DNA of 26,081 nucleotides from an uncultured Pseudoxanthomonas sp. (GTDB taxonomy: Bacteria; Pseudomonadota; Gammaproteobacteria; Xanthomonadales; Xanthomonadaceae): the NCBI GenBank assembly GCA_937975725.1, contig CALJUL010000055.1, positions 1-26,081 on the forward strand, given 5' to 3'. Below the pieces are notes generated by a model, which made no database searches, was not told the origin of the DNA, and saw nothing but the letters and a program-made list of their open reading frames with translations. Of this stretch, positions 1 through 6,992 are shown piece after piece; the stretch's first letter is position 1; every line of letters begins with the position of its first letter. The position numbers were made by a program, and so were the translations under genes.

Positions 1-1
1 G

Positions 2-154
2 CGCTACATCGCCGGCCACGAGGACCTGGACACTGCGCGCGAGCCCGCCAGCGACGATCCCACCGTCACCGTGCCGCGCAAGATGGACCCGGGCCCGCTG
101 TTCCCGTGGGATGCCGTGCTGCGTGCGACGCCGCTGGAAAGGCTGGTGCCCTGA
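2..154 (+). CDS. N-acetylmuramoyl-L-alanine amidase, AmpD/Amidase_2 type (3' end only)
   Basis: Only the last 50 codons lie in the window; the gene begins upstream. The tail reads RYIAGHEDLD, then after a short insert RKMDPGPLFPW. In the zinc-dependent Amidase_2/AmpD family these two segments carry the last two metal ligands, the His of GHxD and the Asp of DPGP. The enzyme would cleave the amide bond between N-acetylmuramic acid (or its anhydro form) and the stem peptide during cell-wall recycling. The ligands are about 23 residues apart here, longer than the roughly 10 in E. coli AmpD, so a loop is inserted. The family is clear. Whether it is cytoplasmic AmpD or an envelope AmiD-like enzyme cannot be decided from the fragment. 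Confidence 0.8.
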   Translation, partial: RYIAGHEDLDTAREPASDDPTVTVPRKMDPGPLFPWDAVLRATPLERLVP

Positions 155-176
155 CGGGCCACGCACGGGCGGCCGG

Positions 177-182
177 TATAAT
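177..182 (+). promoter_or_regulatory. -10 box for tesB
   Basis: A perfect TATAAT lies 29 bases before the GTG start of the thioesterase gene, just after the end of the amidase gene. No convincing -35 hexamer is visible at 16-18 bases; CTGACG at 151-156 is 20 bases away. The match to the consensus -10 is seen directly; promoter activity is inferred. Confidence 0.55.
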
Positions 183-211
183 CGCCGTCCGCCAAGACCC
201 CAGGCCCTGCC

Positions 212-1126
212 GTGCCCGCACCCGAACCCGTCGTCTCCGAACTGATCGAACTGCTGTCGCTGGAACGGCTGGAAGACAACCTGTTCCGCGGCCAGAGCCG
301 CGACATCGGCACCAAGTACGTGTTCGGCGGCCAGGTGCTGGGCCAGGCGCTGTCGGCGGCGCAGGCCACCGTGGAAGGCGGCGCCGGTGAGCGCCGCGCG
401 CATTCGCTGCATGCCTACTTCCTGCGCGCCGGCAACATCGAGGCGCCGATCGTCTACGAGGTGGACCGCACCCGCGACGGCGGCAGCTTCTCGGTGCGCC
501 GGGTCACCGCCATCCAGCACGGCCGGGTGATCTTCTTCTGTGCCGCCTCGTTCCAGGCCGCGGAGGAAGGCGCCGAACACCAGCTCTCCATGCCGGAAGT
601 ACCGCAGCCGGAGGACATCGGACCCGCGTCGCCGGTGCCGGCCGAGGTGATGGCGACCCTGCCGCCGAAGGTGCAGCGCTGGCTGTCGCGGCGCGGGCCG
701 TTCGAGTTCCGCCACGTCTATCCGCGCGACGAACTGAACCCGCCCAAGCGCCCGCCGTTCCAGCAGGTCTGGTTCCGCCTGAGCGAGCCGGTCGGCGACT
801 CGCCGGAACTGCACCGCGCCCTGCTCGCCTACGCCTCCGATTTCCAGTTGCTGGGCACGGCGACGTATCCGCACGGCATCAGCTACTACCAGCCCAACGT
901 GCAGATGGCCTCGCTCGACCACGCACTGTGGTTCCACCGCCCGTTCCGCGCCGACGACTGGCTGCTGTATTCCATCGACAGTCCCAGCGCCAGCGGCTCG
1001 CGCGGGCTGGCGCGCGGGCAGATCTTCGACCGCCAGGGCCGGCTGGTCGCCAGCACCGCGCAGGAGGGTTTGATCCGCGTGGTGCCCGATGCGGAAGCGG
1101 CCTCGGCCGTGCCCGCCAGGGAGTAA
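212..1126 (+). CDS. tesB: Acyl-CoA thioesterase II (TesB)
   Basis: A 304-residue protein with the double hot-dog fold of TesB, which hydrolyses medium- and long-chain acyl-CoA to free fatty acid and CoA in the cytoplasm. The N-terminal half carries the hallmark GQVLGQAL at about 40-47 and RRAHSLHAYFLR near 61-72. The C-terminal half carries YASDFQLLGT, SLDHALWFHRPF and ASTAQEG. By alignment with E. coli TesB, Asp210 and Gln284 correspond to catalytic residues, so the enzyme looks intact and is close to the usual family length of about 285-300. The start is a GTG, chosen because the TATAAT at 177-182 sits upstream and the next reading fits the family N-terminus. The downstream membrane protein begins 10 bases after its stop, so the two are probably cotranscribed. 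Confidence 0.95.
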   Translation: MPAPEPVVSELIELLSLERLEDNLFRGQSRDIGTKYVFGGQVLGQALSAAQATVEGGAGERRAHSLHAYFLRAGNIEAPIVYEVDRTRDGGSFSVRRVTAIQHGRVIFFCAASFQAAEEGAEHQLSMPEVPQPEDIGPASPVPAEVMATLPPKVQRWLSRRGPFEFRHVYPRDELNPPKRPPFQQVWFRLSEPVGDSPELHRALLAYASDFQLLGTATYPHGISYYQPNVQMASLDHALWFHRPFRADDWLLYSIDSPSASGSRGLARGQIFDRQGRLVASTAQEGLIRVVPDAEAASAVPARE

Positions 1127-1136
1127 GGGAAACCGC

Positions 1137-1622
1137 ATGAGACAGGTGTTCACCAGCCAGCGCATCGAAACCGTCGAAGGCGTGGCCAAGCTGCTGACCG
1201 ACGCGGGCATCGCCGTGCACGTCAGCAACGGGCGCTCGTACCACAGCAAGCGCAGCGGGCAGTTCAGCTACACCGAGCCGGTGAAGGCGCAGCAGCAACC
1301 CGCTATCTGGGTGCGGCATGCCGAGGACCAGCCGCGCGCGCGCGAACTGCTGCGCGAGGCCGGCCTGCTGGAGACCACGCGCCCGGGCTACGCGCCGACG
1401 CTGGCGTTCCGCAGCGAATACGACGAGGCGCCGGTCCGGCAGCGCCCGTGGGCATGGCGCATCCGCCTGGTCCTGCTGGCGCTGATCGCGCTCGCCGCCG
1501 CGGTCATGTGGATGCGGCGGCCCGCGCCGCCCGCCGCGATACCGCAGGCGCAGCCGCAACCGTCCTCGCCGGCCGACGAGGACGTGGACCGCATCCGCAT
1601 CCAGCCGCCCGCCGGCGGCTGA
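1137..1622 (+). CDS. DUF2007-like single-pass membrane protein ('pathogenicity-like' family)
   Basis: A 161-residue protein. The N-terminal 80 residues (MRQVFTSQRIETVEGVAKLL..., then IWVRHAEDQPRARELLREAGLL) resemble the small alpha/beta GlnB-like domain of the DUF2007 putative signal-transducing family, with its pattern of address, antiparallel strands and final helix. One hydrophobic segment (about 105-122, LVLLALIALAAAVMWM) follows, then a Pro/Ala-rich tail. In xanthomonads such proteins are often annotated as pathogenicity-like, without a known function. The ATG at 1137 is preferred over an upstream in-frame ATG at 1089, which lies inside tesB, because AAGGGA lies just before 1137. It is likely to be translated with tesB. 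The family assignment is moderately sure; the function is unknown. Confidence 0.7.
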   Translation: MRQVFTSQRIETVEGVAKLLTDAGIAVHVSNGRSYHSKRSGQFSYTEPVKAQQQPAIWVRHAEDQPRARELLREAGLLETTRPGYAPTLAFRSEYDEAPVRQRPWAWRIRLVLLALIALAAAVMWMRRPAPPAAIPQAQPQPSSPADEDVDRIRIQPPAGG

Positions 1623-1644
1623 ACCGGCGCGGCGGCGTCCGGGC

Positions 1645-1671
1645 CGGTCACATCCGCCGCGCGGCCGCGTC
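1645..1671 (+). promoter_or_regulatory. ECF-type promoter upstream of first sigma gene
   Basis: CGGTCACA at 1645-1652 is followed after 15 bases by CGTC at 1668-1671, 37 bases before the ATG at 1705. The same two boxes, with the same 15-base spacing and the same distance to the start, precede the paralogous sigma gene at 3003. The pair resembles ECF promoters of the GTCACA/CGTC kind, such as the TGTCACA...CGTC described for ECF41. Autoregulation is inferred from this. Confidence 0.6.
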
Positions 1672-1704
1672 AGGGTCTGCAATCCACCCGATGACCCTGC
1701 CCGC

Positions 1705-2922
1705 ATGAACGCGCTCGCCCTCGACCTGACGCTGCAAGCCGAACTGCCCGCTGCCGCGCGCGGCAGCCGCGAAGCCTACGGCCGCATCGTCCACGCCTGC
1801 CAGAACACCGTCACCGCCATCGCCCTGGCGATCACCCGCGACGTGCAGGCCAGCGAGGACATCGCCCAGGAAGCCTTCCTCAAGGCGTGGCAGCAACTGG
1901 ACCGGCTGAAGAACGCGGCCAGCTTCCTGCCGTGGCTGCGCCAGATCACCCGCAACCTGGCGCGCGACTGGCTGCGCGCCCAGCACGGCCGCCCGCTGTC
2001 CGGCGAAGCGGCCGACATCGCCATCGGCATGGCCGCCGATCCCGACCCGACGCCCGGCGAACGCCTGCTGCGCACCGAGGAGGAAGCCGTCGCCGCCGAG
2101 ATCATCGCCACCCTGCCCGAGGACAGCCGCGAAACCCTGCTGCTGTTCTACCGCGAAGGCCAGAGTTCGCAGCAGGTGGCCGACCTGCTGGGGCTCAGCG
2201 ACGCCGCCGTGCGCAAGCGGCTGTCGCGCGCCCGCACGCTGGTGCGCGACGAACTGCTCAAGCATTTCGGCGAGTTCGCCCGCGCCACCGCGCCCGGCGC
2301 CGCCTTCACCACGTTCGTGCTGGGCGGCCTGGTGGGCGCCATGCCGGCGGCGAGCGCGGCCACGGTGATCGGCACCGGCGTGCTGGGCAGCGGCCTGGGC
2401 GCCGGCAAGCTGGGCGGCGGCGGCCTGGCCACCGGCGGCGCCGCGGGCGGCGTGGCCGGCGGCTCGCTCGGCCTGATCGTCGAACAGATCACCCACCAGC
2501 CGGCCATGCTGGGCGGCATCGCCGGCGGCATCGCGGGCGGGCTGGTGGGCTATGCGTTCACGTGGTGGTACCTGGCGCGCCTCTGCCGCACCGCGCAGGA
2601 ACGCCTGCAGATGCGCCGCTTCATGGCCTTGAACGCCGCCACCGGTTCGGCCTGGCTGTTCTGCGTGATGCTGGCCACCGTGCTGACGCCGGGCTGGCAA
2701 GTGGTGATGGCGGTCGCCGTGCTCGGCCTGGGCGTCGTCAACTACCAGTACCTGGTGACGCTGCCGCGGATCATGGAACCGATCCTCGCCCACCCGGCCA
2801 ACGCGGGGCGCCGCCGCGGCTACGACTACGTGGTCGGGCACCAAGGCATCGTGCTGAGCAGCACGCTGGCGCTCGGGGCGATGCTGTTCGTGCTGGTGCG
2901 GACCGGCCGGCTGGCCTTCTGA
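1705..2922 (+). CDS. ECF-family sigma factor fused to a C-terminal multi-pass membrane domain (paralog 1)
   Basis: A 405-residue protein. Residues 20-95 form sigma region 2 (DIAQEAFLKAW at 52-62, then FLPWLRQITRNLARDWLRA). Residues 132-185 form region 4 with the helix-turn-helix GQSSQQVADLLGLSDAAV followed by RKRLSRAR. Ordinary ECF sigma factors end here. This one continues for about 210 residues with a hydrophobic segment near 200-222, a Gly/Ala-rich stretch to about 283, and further membrane segments near 275-290, 312-328, 333-350 and 382-398. No separate anti-sigma gene lies next to it, so the fused membrane part may hold or release the sigma domain; this is an inference. It is a tandem paralog of the gene at 3003, and the two align without gaps over residues 1-201, including a 68-base stretch of identical DNA. 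Confidence 0.88.
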   Translation: MNALALDLTLQAELPAAARGSREAYGRIVHACQNTVTAIALAITRDVQASEDIAQEAFLKAWQQLDRLKNAASFLPWLRQITRNLARDWLRAQHGRPLSGEAADIAIGMAADPDPTPGERLLRTEEEAVAAEIIATLPEDSRETLLLFYREGQSSQQVADLLGLSDAAVRKRLSRARTLVRDELLKHFGEFARATAPGAAFTTFVLGGLVGAMPAASAATVIGTGVLGSGLGAGKLGGGGLATGGAAGGVAGGSLGLIVEQITHQPAMLGGIAGGIAGGLVGYAFTWWYLARLCRTAQERLQMRRFMALNAATGSAWLFCVMLATVLTPGWQVVMAVAVLGLGVVNYQYLVTLPRIMEPILAHPANAGRRRGYDYVVGHQGIVLSSTLALGAMLFVLVRTGRLAF

Positions 2923-2942
2923 CTTCCCGGCCGCGCGCGGGG

Positions 2943-2969
2943 CGGTCACACTCCGCGCCCGAGGCCGTC
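2943..2969 (+). promoter_or_regulatory. ECF-type promoter upstream of second sigma gene
   Basis: CGGTCACA at 2943-2950, 15 bases, then CGTC at 2966-2969, 37 bases before the ATG at 3003. Both boxes and both distances match the element before the first sigma gene, while the 15 bases between them differ almost completely. That pattern is expected of a functional promoter rather than of passive duplication. Confidence 0.6.
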
Positions 2970-3002
2970 GTGCCCGCATGGGCCGGAAGCGGCGGAGGCG
3001 CG

Positions 3003-4151
3003 ATGGACACCCTGGCGATCGAACTTTCCCTGCGCGAAGCGCTGCCGGCCGCGGCCGGCGGCGACCATGCGGCCTATGGCCGGATCGTGGCCCTGTGCCA
3101 GAACGCGGTCACCGGCATCGCCCTGGCGATCACCCGCGACGTGCAGGCCAGCGAGGACATCGCCCAGGAAGCCTTCCTCAAGGGCTGGCGGCAACTGGGC
3201 ACGCTGAAGAACCCGGACAGCTTCCTGCCGTGGCTGCGCGAGATCACCCGCAACCTGGCGCGCGACCACCTGCGCGCGCAACGCCATCGCCCGATGACGG
3301 GCGAAGCCGCCGCGGTCGCCCTGGCGCTCGCCGCCGACACCGCGCCCACGCCCGCCGAAGCCCTGCTGCGCACCGAGCAGGAAGCCGCCGCGCTGGAAGC
3401 GATCGCGGCGCTGCCCGAGGACGGCCGCGAAGTGCTGCTGCTCTATTACCGCGAAGGCCAGCGCTCGCAGCAGGTCGCCGCCCTGCTGGGCCTCACCGAC
3501 GCGGCGGTGCGCAAGCGGCTGTCGCGCGCGCGCCGGCACGTGCATGCGGCACTGATGGCGCGCTTCGGCGAGTTCGCGCGCGCCTCGGCGCCGTCGGCCG
3601 CGTTCGCCAGCGGCGTGCTGGGCCTGCTTGCGGTGGCCGCACCGCCCTGCGCCGGCGCGGCGGTACTGGGCAGCGGCGGCGGCATGGCCGCCGGCAAGGG
3701 CGTGGCGAAGCTGCTGGGCGCCTCCGCCGGCATCGTCGCGCTGGGCACGCTGGTCGGCATCGCCGCAGTGTGGCTGGGCATCCGCAAGCCGCTGCGCGAC
3801 CCGCTGGACGCGCGCGAGCGGCGCGCGCTGCTGCACTACGGCCTGTTAAACACGGCGCTGATCGTGGCGTTCGTGGCCGGCATCTCGGCGCTGGCGCGGC
3901 TGCCGGGCTGGCTGCCGCACCTGCTGCTGAGCTTCGGCTACATGGCCGGCATCTGCTGGTCCAGCGGGCGCTGGCTGCCGCGCATCCTGCAACGGCGCAA
4001 CGCGCGCGACCTGCTGCGCGACCCCGAAGGCACGCGGCGCCGGCTGCAACGCCAGCGCCGCTGGAAGACCTGGGGCACGGCCATCGGCATCGCCCTGGCG
4101 ACCGCCGGCCTGCTGGCGGGACTGGCCATGTCCGGCCGCCTGCCGCTCTGA
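3003..4151 (+). CDS. ECF-family sigma factor fused to a C-terminal multi-pass membrane domain (paralog 2)
   Basis: A 382-residue protein and the tandem paralog of the preceding gene. Sigma region 2 (DIAQEAFLKGW at 52-62) and region 4 (GQRSQQVAALLGLTDAAV, then RKRLSRAR, near 152-177) are nearly the same as in paralog 1. After residue 201 the two diverge. This tail has hydrophobic segments near 201-222, 240-260, 279-298, 303-320 and 357-377, and basic loops such as RRNARDLLRDPEG. The start at 3003 is chosen because GGAGG lies at 2994-2998. An ATG at 2978 is in another frame. The conserved DNA-binding halves with diverged membrane halves suggest shared promoters but different input signals, which is an inference. 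A perfect 12-bp hairpin follows the stop. Confidence 0.88.
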   Translation: MDTLAIELSLREALPAAAGGDHAAYGRIVALCQNAVTGIALAITRDVQASEDIAQEAFLKGWRQLGTLKNPDSFLPWLREITRNLARDHLRAQRHRPMTGEAAAVALALAADTAPTPAEALLRTEQEAAALEAIAALPEDGREVLLLYYREGQRSQQVAALLGLTDAAVRKRLSRARRHVHAALMARFGEFARASAPSAAFASGVLGLLAVAAPPCAGAAVLGSGGGMAAGKGVAKLLGASAGIVALGTLVGIAAVWLGIRKPLRDPLDARERRALLHYGLLNTALIVAFVAGISALARLPGWLPHLLLSFGYMAGICWSSGRWLPRILQRRNARDLLRDPEGTRRRLQRQRRWKTWGTAIGIALATAGLLAGLAMSGRLPL

Positions 4152-4168
4152 TCCGCGCCGCCGGAACG

Positions 4169-4197
4169 CGCACGCCCGCGGCGGGCGCGGGCGTGCG
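4169..4197. terminator. 12-bp hairpin between convergent genes
   Basis: CGCACGCCCGCG at 4169-4180 pairs perfectly with 4186-4197 around a 5-base loop. It lies between the stop of the second sigma gene (4151) and the stop of the minus-strand EF-hand gene (4223). There is no run of T on either side, so it is a candidate bidirectional terminator or 3' mRNA-end protector rather than a classical intrinsic terminator. Confidence 0.55.
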
Positions 4198-4222
4198 GGG
4201 ATTGCCGGCGTACCGCGTGCCG

Positions 4223-4939
4223 TCAGCGGCGGATGCCGCGGTGGGATCCCAGTTCGTCCTTGGACAGCGCGCCGTCCTTGTTCGCATCCAGCGCGTCGAA
4301 ACGTTCGGCCAGGCGCGGATGCGCCTTGACTTCCTCGCGCGACAAGCGGCCGTCCTTGTTCGCGTCCACGGCGGTGAAGCGCTCGTCCAGGTGCGCCTGC
4401 ATGCGCTGCTCGAATTCCGCGTGGCGCTGCGCGTCGGCCCGGTCGATCTCGGCGCGGGTCAGCCTGCCGTCCTTGTCGGCGTCGGCCTTGGCGAACCATT
4501 CGTCGCGGCGCTGCTTGGTGCGCGCTTCGCGGTCGGTACGGTCGATCACGCCGTCCTTGTTCGCGTCCATCTCATCGAAGCGGGCGGCCAGACGCGCATC
4601 GGCGGCGGCCTCGCTGCGGCTGATCTTGCCGTCGCCATCGGCATCGAGCCTGCCGGACGCGAAGCCATGGCGCGGGCCGTGGCCGCGCGGGCCGTGCCGG
4701 CCATGGCGCTGCGGGCGCTCGTCGGCGGTGAGCCTGCCGTCGCCGTTCTTGTCCAGGCGGTCGAAATGCGTGGCCAAGCGCGTGCCCGCGGCCTCGGACT
4801 TGTCGATCGCGCCGTCGTTGTTCTTGTCCATTTGCAGGCGGGCCGGCTTCTGCGCGCCGGCGTCCTGCGTGGCGGCCAGCGCGGTGCCGGCGCCCAGGGC
4901 CGCCAGCACGGCCACGAAAAGCAGGGTCTTGCGGTTCAT
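4223..4939 (-). CDS. Secreted EF-hand protein with seven calcium-binding loops
   Basis: A 238-residue protein with a signal peptide (MNRKTLLFVAVLAALGAGTALA, cleavage expected after ALA at about 22). Seven canonical EF-hand loops of the form DxNxDG......E start at residues 38, 63, 99, 125, 153, 192 and 218. The fourth ends in Asp instead of Glu at loop position 12. Loops 1-2, 3-4 and 6-7 are 25-26 residues apart, as in paired EF-hands, and loop 5 stands apart. A His/Gly/Arg-rich linker (about 75-97) separates the first pair from the second. The protein probably binds calcium in the periplasm; its role is not known. The ATG at 4939 follows an AGGAG Shine-Dalgarno. An upstream in-frame extension to 5170 was rejected because it lacks these features. 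Confidence 0.9.
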   Translation of the reverse strand: MNRKTLLFVAVLAALGAGTALAATQDAGAQKPARLQMDKNNDGAIDKSEAAGTRLATHFDRLDKNGDGRLTADERPQRHGRHGPRGHGPRHGFASGRLDADGDGKISRSEAAADARLAARFDEMDANKDGVIDRTDREARTKQRRDEWFAKADADKDGRLTRAEIDRADAQRHAEFEQRMQAHLDERFTAVDANKDGRLSREEVKAHPRLAERFDALDANKDGALSKDELGSHRGIRR

Positions 4940-5070
4940 CGTGTTCTCCTGAAGGAACGGCACCCGTCGCGCCGTTGCCGGGGAAAACGCCCCGCCGCGG
5001 CTGTGGTTGACCCGGACTCGACGGCGTTCAGCCTGCGTAGATCGCAGCGCACGCGACCACGTGCGCGCAG

Positions 5071-5082
5071 TATCCTGCCGCC
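5071..5082 (+). promoter_or_regulatory. -10 box placed for a leaderless transcript of the PAP2-like gene
   Basis: TATCCT (5071-5076) is followed by 6 bases and the ATG at 5083, with no Shine-Dalgarno sequence between. A TANNNT box at this distance would start transcription at or next to the A of the ATG. The same layout occurs before three other genes in the window. Confidence 0.4.
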
Positions 5083-5670
5083 ATGACGCACACCCTCGCC
5101 CGCGCCGTTTCGCTCCTGGGCCATCCCCTGCTGGTGCTGCCCCCCGCAATGCTAGCGATGCTGGCCGCACGCGGCAGCGGCGGCGAGGCGTTGCACGGCA
5201 TCGCGGCGGGCTTCCTCGGCTTCGGCGCGCTCGTGGTGGCGTACACGCACTGGCAGGTGCGGCGCGGCCGCTGGGTCCACGTGGACGCCAGCGGGCCGCA
5301 GGAGCGCCGCACGCTGAACCGTTTCCTGTTGGCGGCGCCGACCGTGGCGACCGTCGCGGCGGCGCTGGCCGGCGCAGCGCCGGCGCTGTGGCTGGCGCTG
5401 GGCCTGTCCGCGGCGATGATCGCGATGGCGATGGCGGTGGCGCGCCGCTGCACGCTGTCGCTGCACATGGCGTTCGCAGTGTTCTCCGCCTGGCTGGCGG
5501 GCCATGCCGGCTGGCCGTGGCTGCTGGCGGCCGCGGCGTTCACCGCGCTGGTCGCGTGGTCGCGTCTGGCGCTGCGCCGGCACACGCCGCGCGACCTGCT
5601 GGCCGGCACCGCGGCCGGCCTGCTGGCGGGCCTGGCCCATGGATCGCTGCTGCGCGCGTGGGAAGGCTAG
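5083..5670 (+). CDS. PAP2-superfamily-like membrane phosphatase
   Basis: A 195-residue integral membrane protein with about five or six hydrophobic segments. Near the C-terminus, SRLALRRHTPRD (S160, R161, H167, D171) fits the third phosphatase motif of the PAP2 superfamily exactly (SR, five residues, H, three residues, D), followed by LLAGTAAG. The second motif, normally PSGH, is SLH at 126-128, so the general-acid His is kept but the Gly is changed. The first motif (K, six residues, RP) is not evident; residues 69-80 occupy its place. PAP2 enzymes dephosphorylate lipid phosphates such as phosphatidate or undecaprenyl diphosphate at the membrane. With the degenerate motifs, activity is uncertain. 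The bpt gene starts 3 bases after its stop. Confidence 0.72.
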   Translation: MTHTLARAVSLLGHPLLVLPPAMLAMLAARGSGGEALHGIAAGFLGFGALVVAYTHWQVRRGRWVHVDASGPQERRTLNRFLLAAPTVATVAAALAGAAPALWLALGLSAAMIAMAMAVARRCTLSLHMAFAVFSAWLAGHAGWPWLLAAAAFTALVAWSRLALRRHTPRDLLAGTAAGLLAGLAHGSLLRAWEG

Positions 5671-5672
5671 CG

Positions 5673-6398
5673 ATGGGCGAAGACAACACCCAGCCGATCG
5701 ACGACCTGCGCCTGTTCCACACCGGCGAGCATCCCTGCGGCTACTGGCCGGAGCGGATCGCGCGCGACCTGGTGCTGGACCCGCGCGACCCGCGCCTGCC
5801 GCAGTTCTATCCGAATGCGCTGGCCTGGGGCTTCCGCCGCTCCGGCGACATCGTCTACCGCCCGCATTGCCGCCAGTGCCGCGCCTGCGTGGCGGTGCGC
5901 ATCCCGGTGGCCGACTTCGCGCCCGACCGCAGCCAGCGCCGCTGCGCCGCGCGCAACGCGCAGGTGCAGAGCCGCATCGTCGCCGCGCTGCGCACCGACG
6001 AACACCTGGCGCTCTACCAGCGCTACCTGCGCGCCCGGCATCCGCACGGCGGCATGGACGACCACGGCGCGGTGGAGTTCGACCAGTTCCTGGTCGGCAA
6101 CTGGTCGCACGGCCGCTTCCTCGAACTGCGCGAGGACGGCGAACTGCTCGCGGTCGCCGTGACCGACCGCGTGCCCGGCGCGCTGTCGGCCGTCTACACC
6201 TTCTACGATCCTGCGCAGGAAGCGCGCGGCCTGGGCACGCTGGCGATCCTGCGGCAACTGGAATGGGCGCGCCGCGACGGCCATGCGCACCTCTACCTGG
6301 GCTACTGGATCGACGGCCACCGCAAGATGGATTACAAGCGGCGCTTCCGCCCGCTGGAGACGTTCGACGGCCGCCAATGGGTCCGCGCGGCGACGTGA
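5673..6398 (+). CDS. bpt: Aspartate/glutamate leucyltransferase (Bpt), N-end rule pathway
   Basis: A 241-residue protein of the bacterial ATE/Bpt family, which transfers Leu from Leu-tRNA to N-terminal Asp or Glu and so marks proteins for ClpAPS-type degradation in the cytoplasm. The N-terminal part has HPCGYW (Cys22) and HCRQCRAC (Cys66, 69, 72), the conserved cysteines of the ATE N-terminal domain. The C-terminal part has the GNAT-like core AVYTFYDPAQEARGLGTLAILRQLEWAR and the family signature LYLGYWIDGHRKMDYKRRFRPLE. The length matches the family. The start at 5673 lies 3 bases after the PAP2-like gene, so the two are probably cotranscribed. Bpt rather than arginyltransferase is chosen from the bacterial context and short length; substrate choice cannot be read from the sequence. 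Confidence 0.93.
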   Translation: MGEDNTQPIDDLRLFHTGEHPCGYWPERIARDLVLDPRDPRLPQFYPNALAWGFRRSGDIVYRPHCRQCRACVAVRIPVADFAPDRSQRRCAARNAQVQSRIVAALRTDEHLALYQRYLRARHPHGGMDDHGAVEFDQFLVGNWSHGRFLELREDGELLAVAVTDRVPGALSAVYTFYDPAQEARGLGTLAILRQLEWARRDGHAHLYLGYWIDGHRKMDYKRRFRPLETFDGRQWVRAAT

Positions 6399-6502
6399 GA
6401 TGCAAATGTGAGTGGCTTCCACGGATGGCGCACAGCAGAATGCGCGCCTTCGCGCGGCACGACTGCGGCGCGGAATCCCCGTCCACCGGAATGGAGCACT
6501 GC

Positions 6503-6910
6503 ATGAAACTCAACGTTCTCGCCCTGGCCGCCCTGGCCGCCCTGTCCCTCGCCGCCTGCAACAAGGACAAGTCCACCGACGACGCGGCCGCCGCCGCTGC
6601 GACCGAGGCCAGCGCCGATGCCGAGGCCGGTGCGGAAGCCGCTCCCGCCGACGACGCGACGGCCACCGCCGCCGCCGACACCGTCGATGCCGGCACCGGC
6701 GTGCCGGAGTGCGACCAGTACCTGGAGAAGGTCTACGCCTGCATCAGCGACAAGGTGCCGGAAGCGCAGCGCGACATGATGAAGCAGGGCATCGAGCAGT
6801 CGAAGGCCGGCTGGTCGGCGGTCGCCGACAAGTCCGCGCTGGCCGCGCAGTGCAAGACCGCGATGGACCAGGCCAAGACCGCGTACGCGGCGATGGGCTG
6901 TTCGTTCTGA
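6503..6910 (+). CDS. Small lipoprotein with a four-cysteine C-terminal domain (DUF5339-like)
   Basis: A 135-residue protein. The N-terminus MKLNVLALAALAALSLAAC has a clear lipobox, so Cys19 should be lipidated and the protein anchored in the membrane facing the periplasm. Residues 20-65 are an Ala/Asp/Glu-rich, low-complexity linker. Residues 68-135 form a compact helical domain with four cysteines (ECDQYLEKVYACISDKVPE... and AAQCKTAMDQAKTAYAAMGC), probably two disulfides. This resembles DUF5339, a family of unknown function. The start at 6503 was preferred over the ATG at 6491 because GGAG at 6493-6496 is well placed and the signal peptide begins there. A strong terminator follows. A possible -10 (CAGAAT, 6436-6441) lies upstream, but no -35 is clear. 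Confidence 0.85.
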   Translation: MKLNVLALAALAALSLAACNKDKSTDDAAAAAATEASADAEAGAEAAPADDATATAAADTVDAGTGVPECDQYLEKVYACISDKVPEAQRDMMKQGIEQSKAGWSAVADKSALAAQCKTAMDQAKTAYAAMGCSF

Positions 6911-6940
6911 TCCCGCGGCCGGCATCGCCGCCGGTCCACG

Positions 6941-6969
6941 ACGCCCCGGTCCGCCGGGGCGTTTTTTTT
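6941..6969 (+). terminator. Rho-independent terminator
   Basis: ACGCCCCGG (6941-6949) pairs with CCGGGGCGT (6954-6962) around the loop TCCG and runs directly into eight T residues (6962-6969). It is the clearest intrinsic terminator in the window and ends the small lipoprotein transcript. Confidence 0.93.
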
Positions 6970-6992
6970 ACACGGCCGACATGTGCGCGTGA

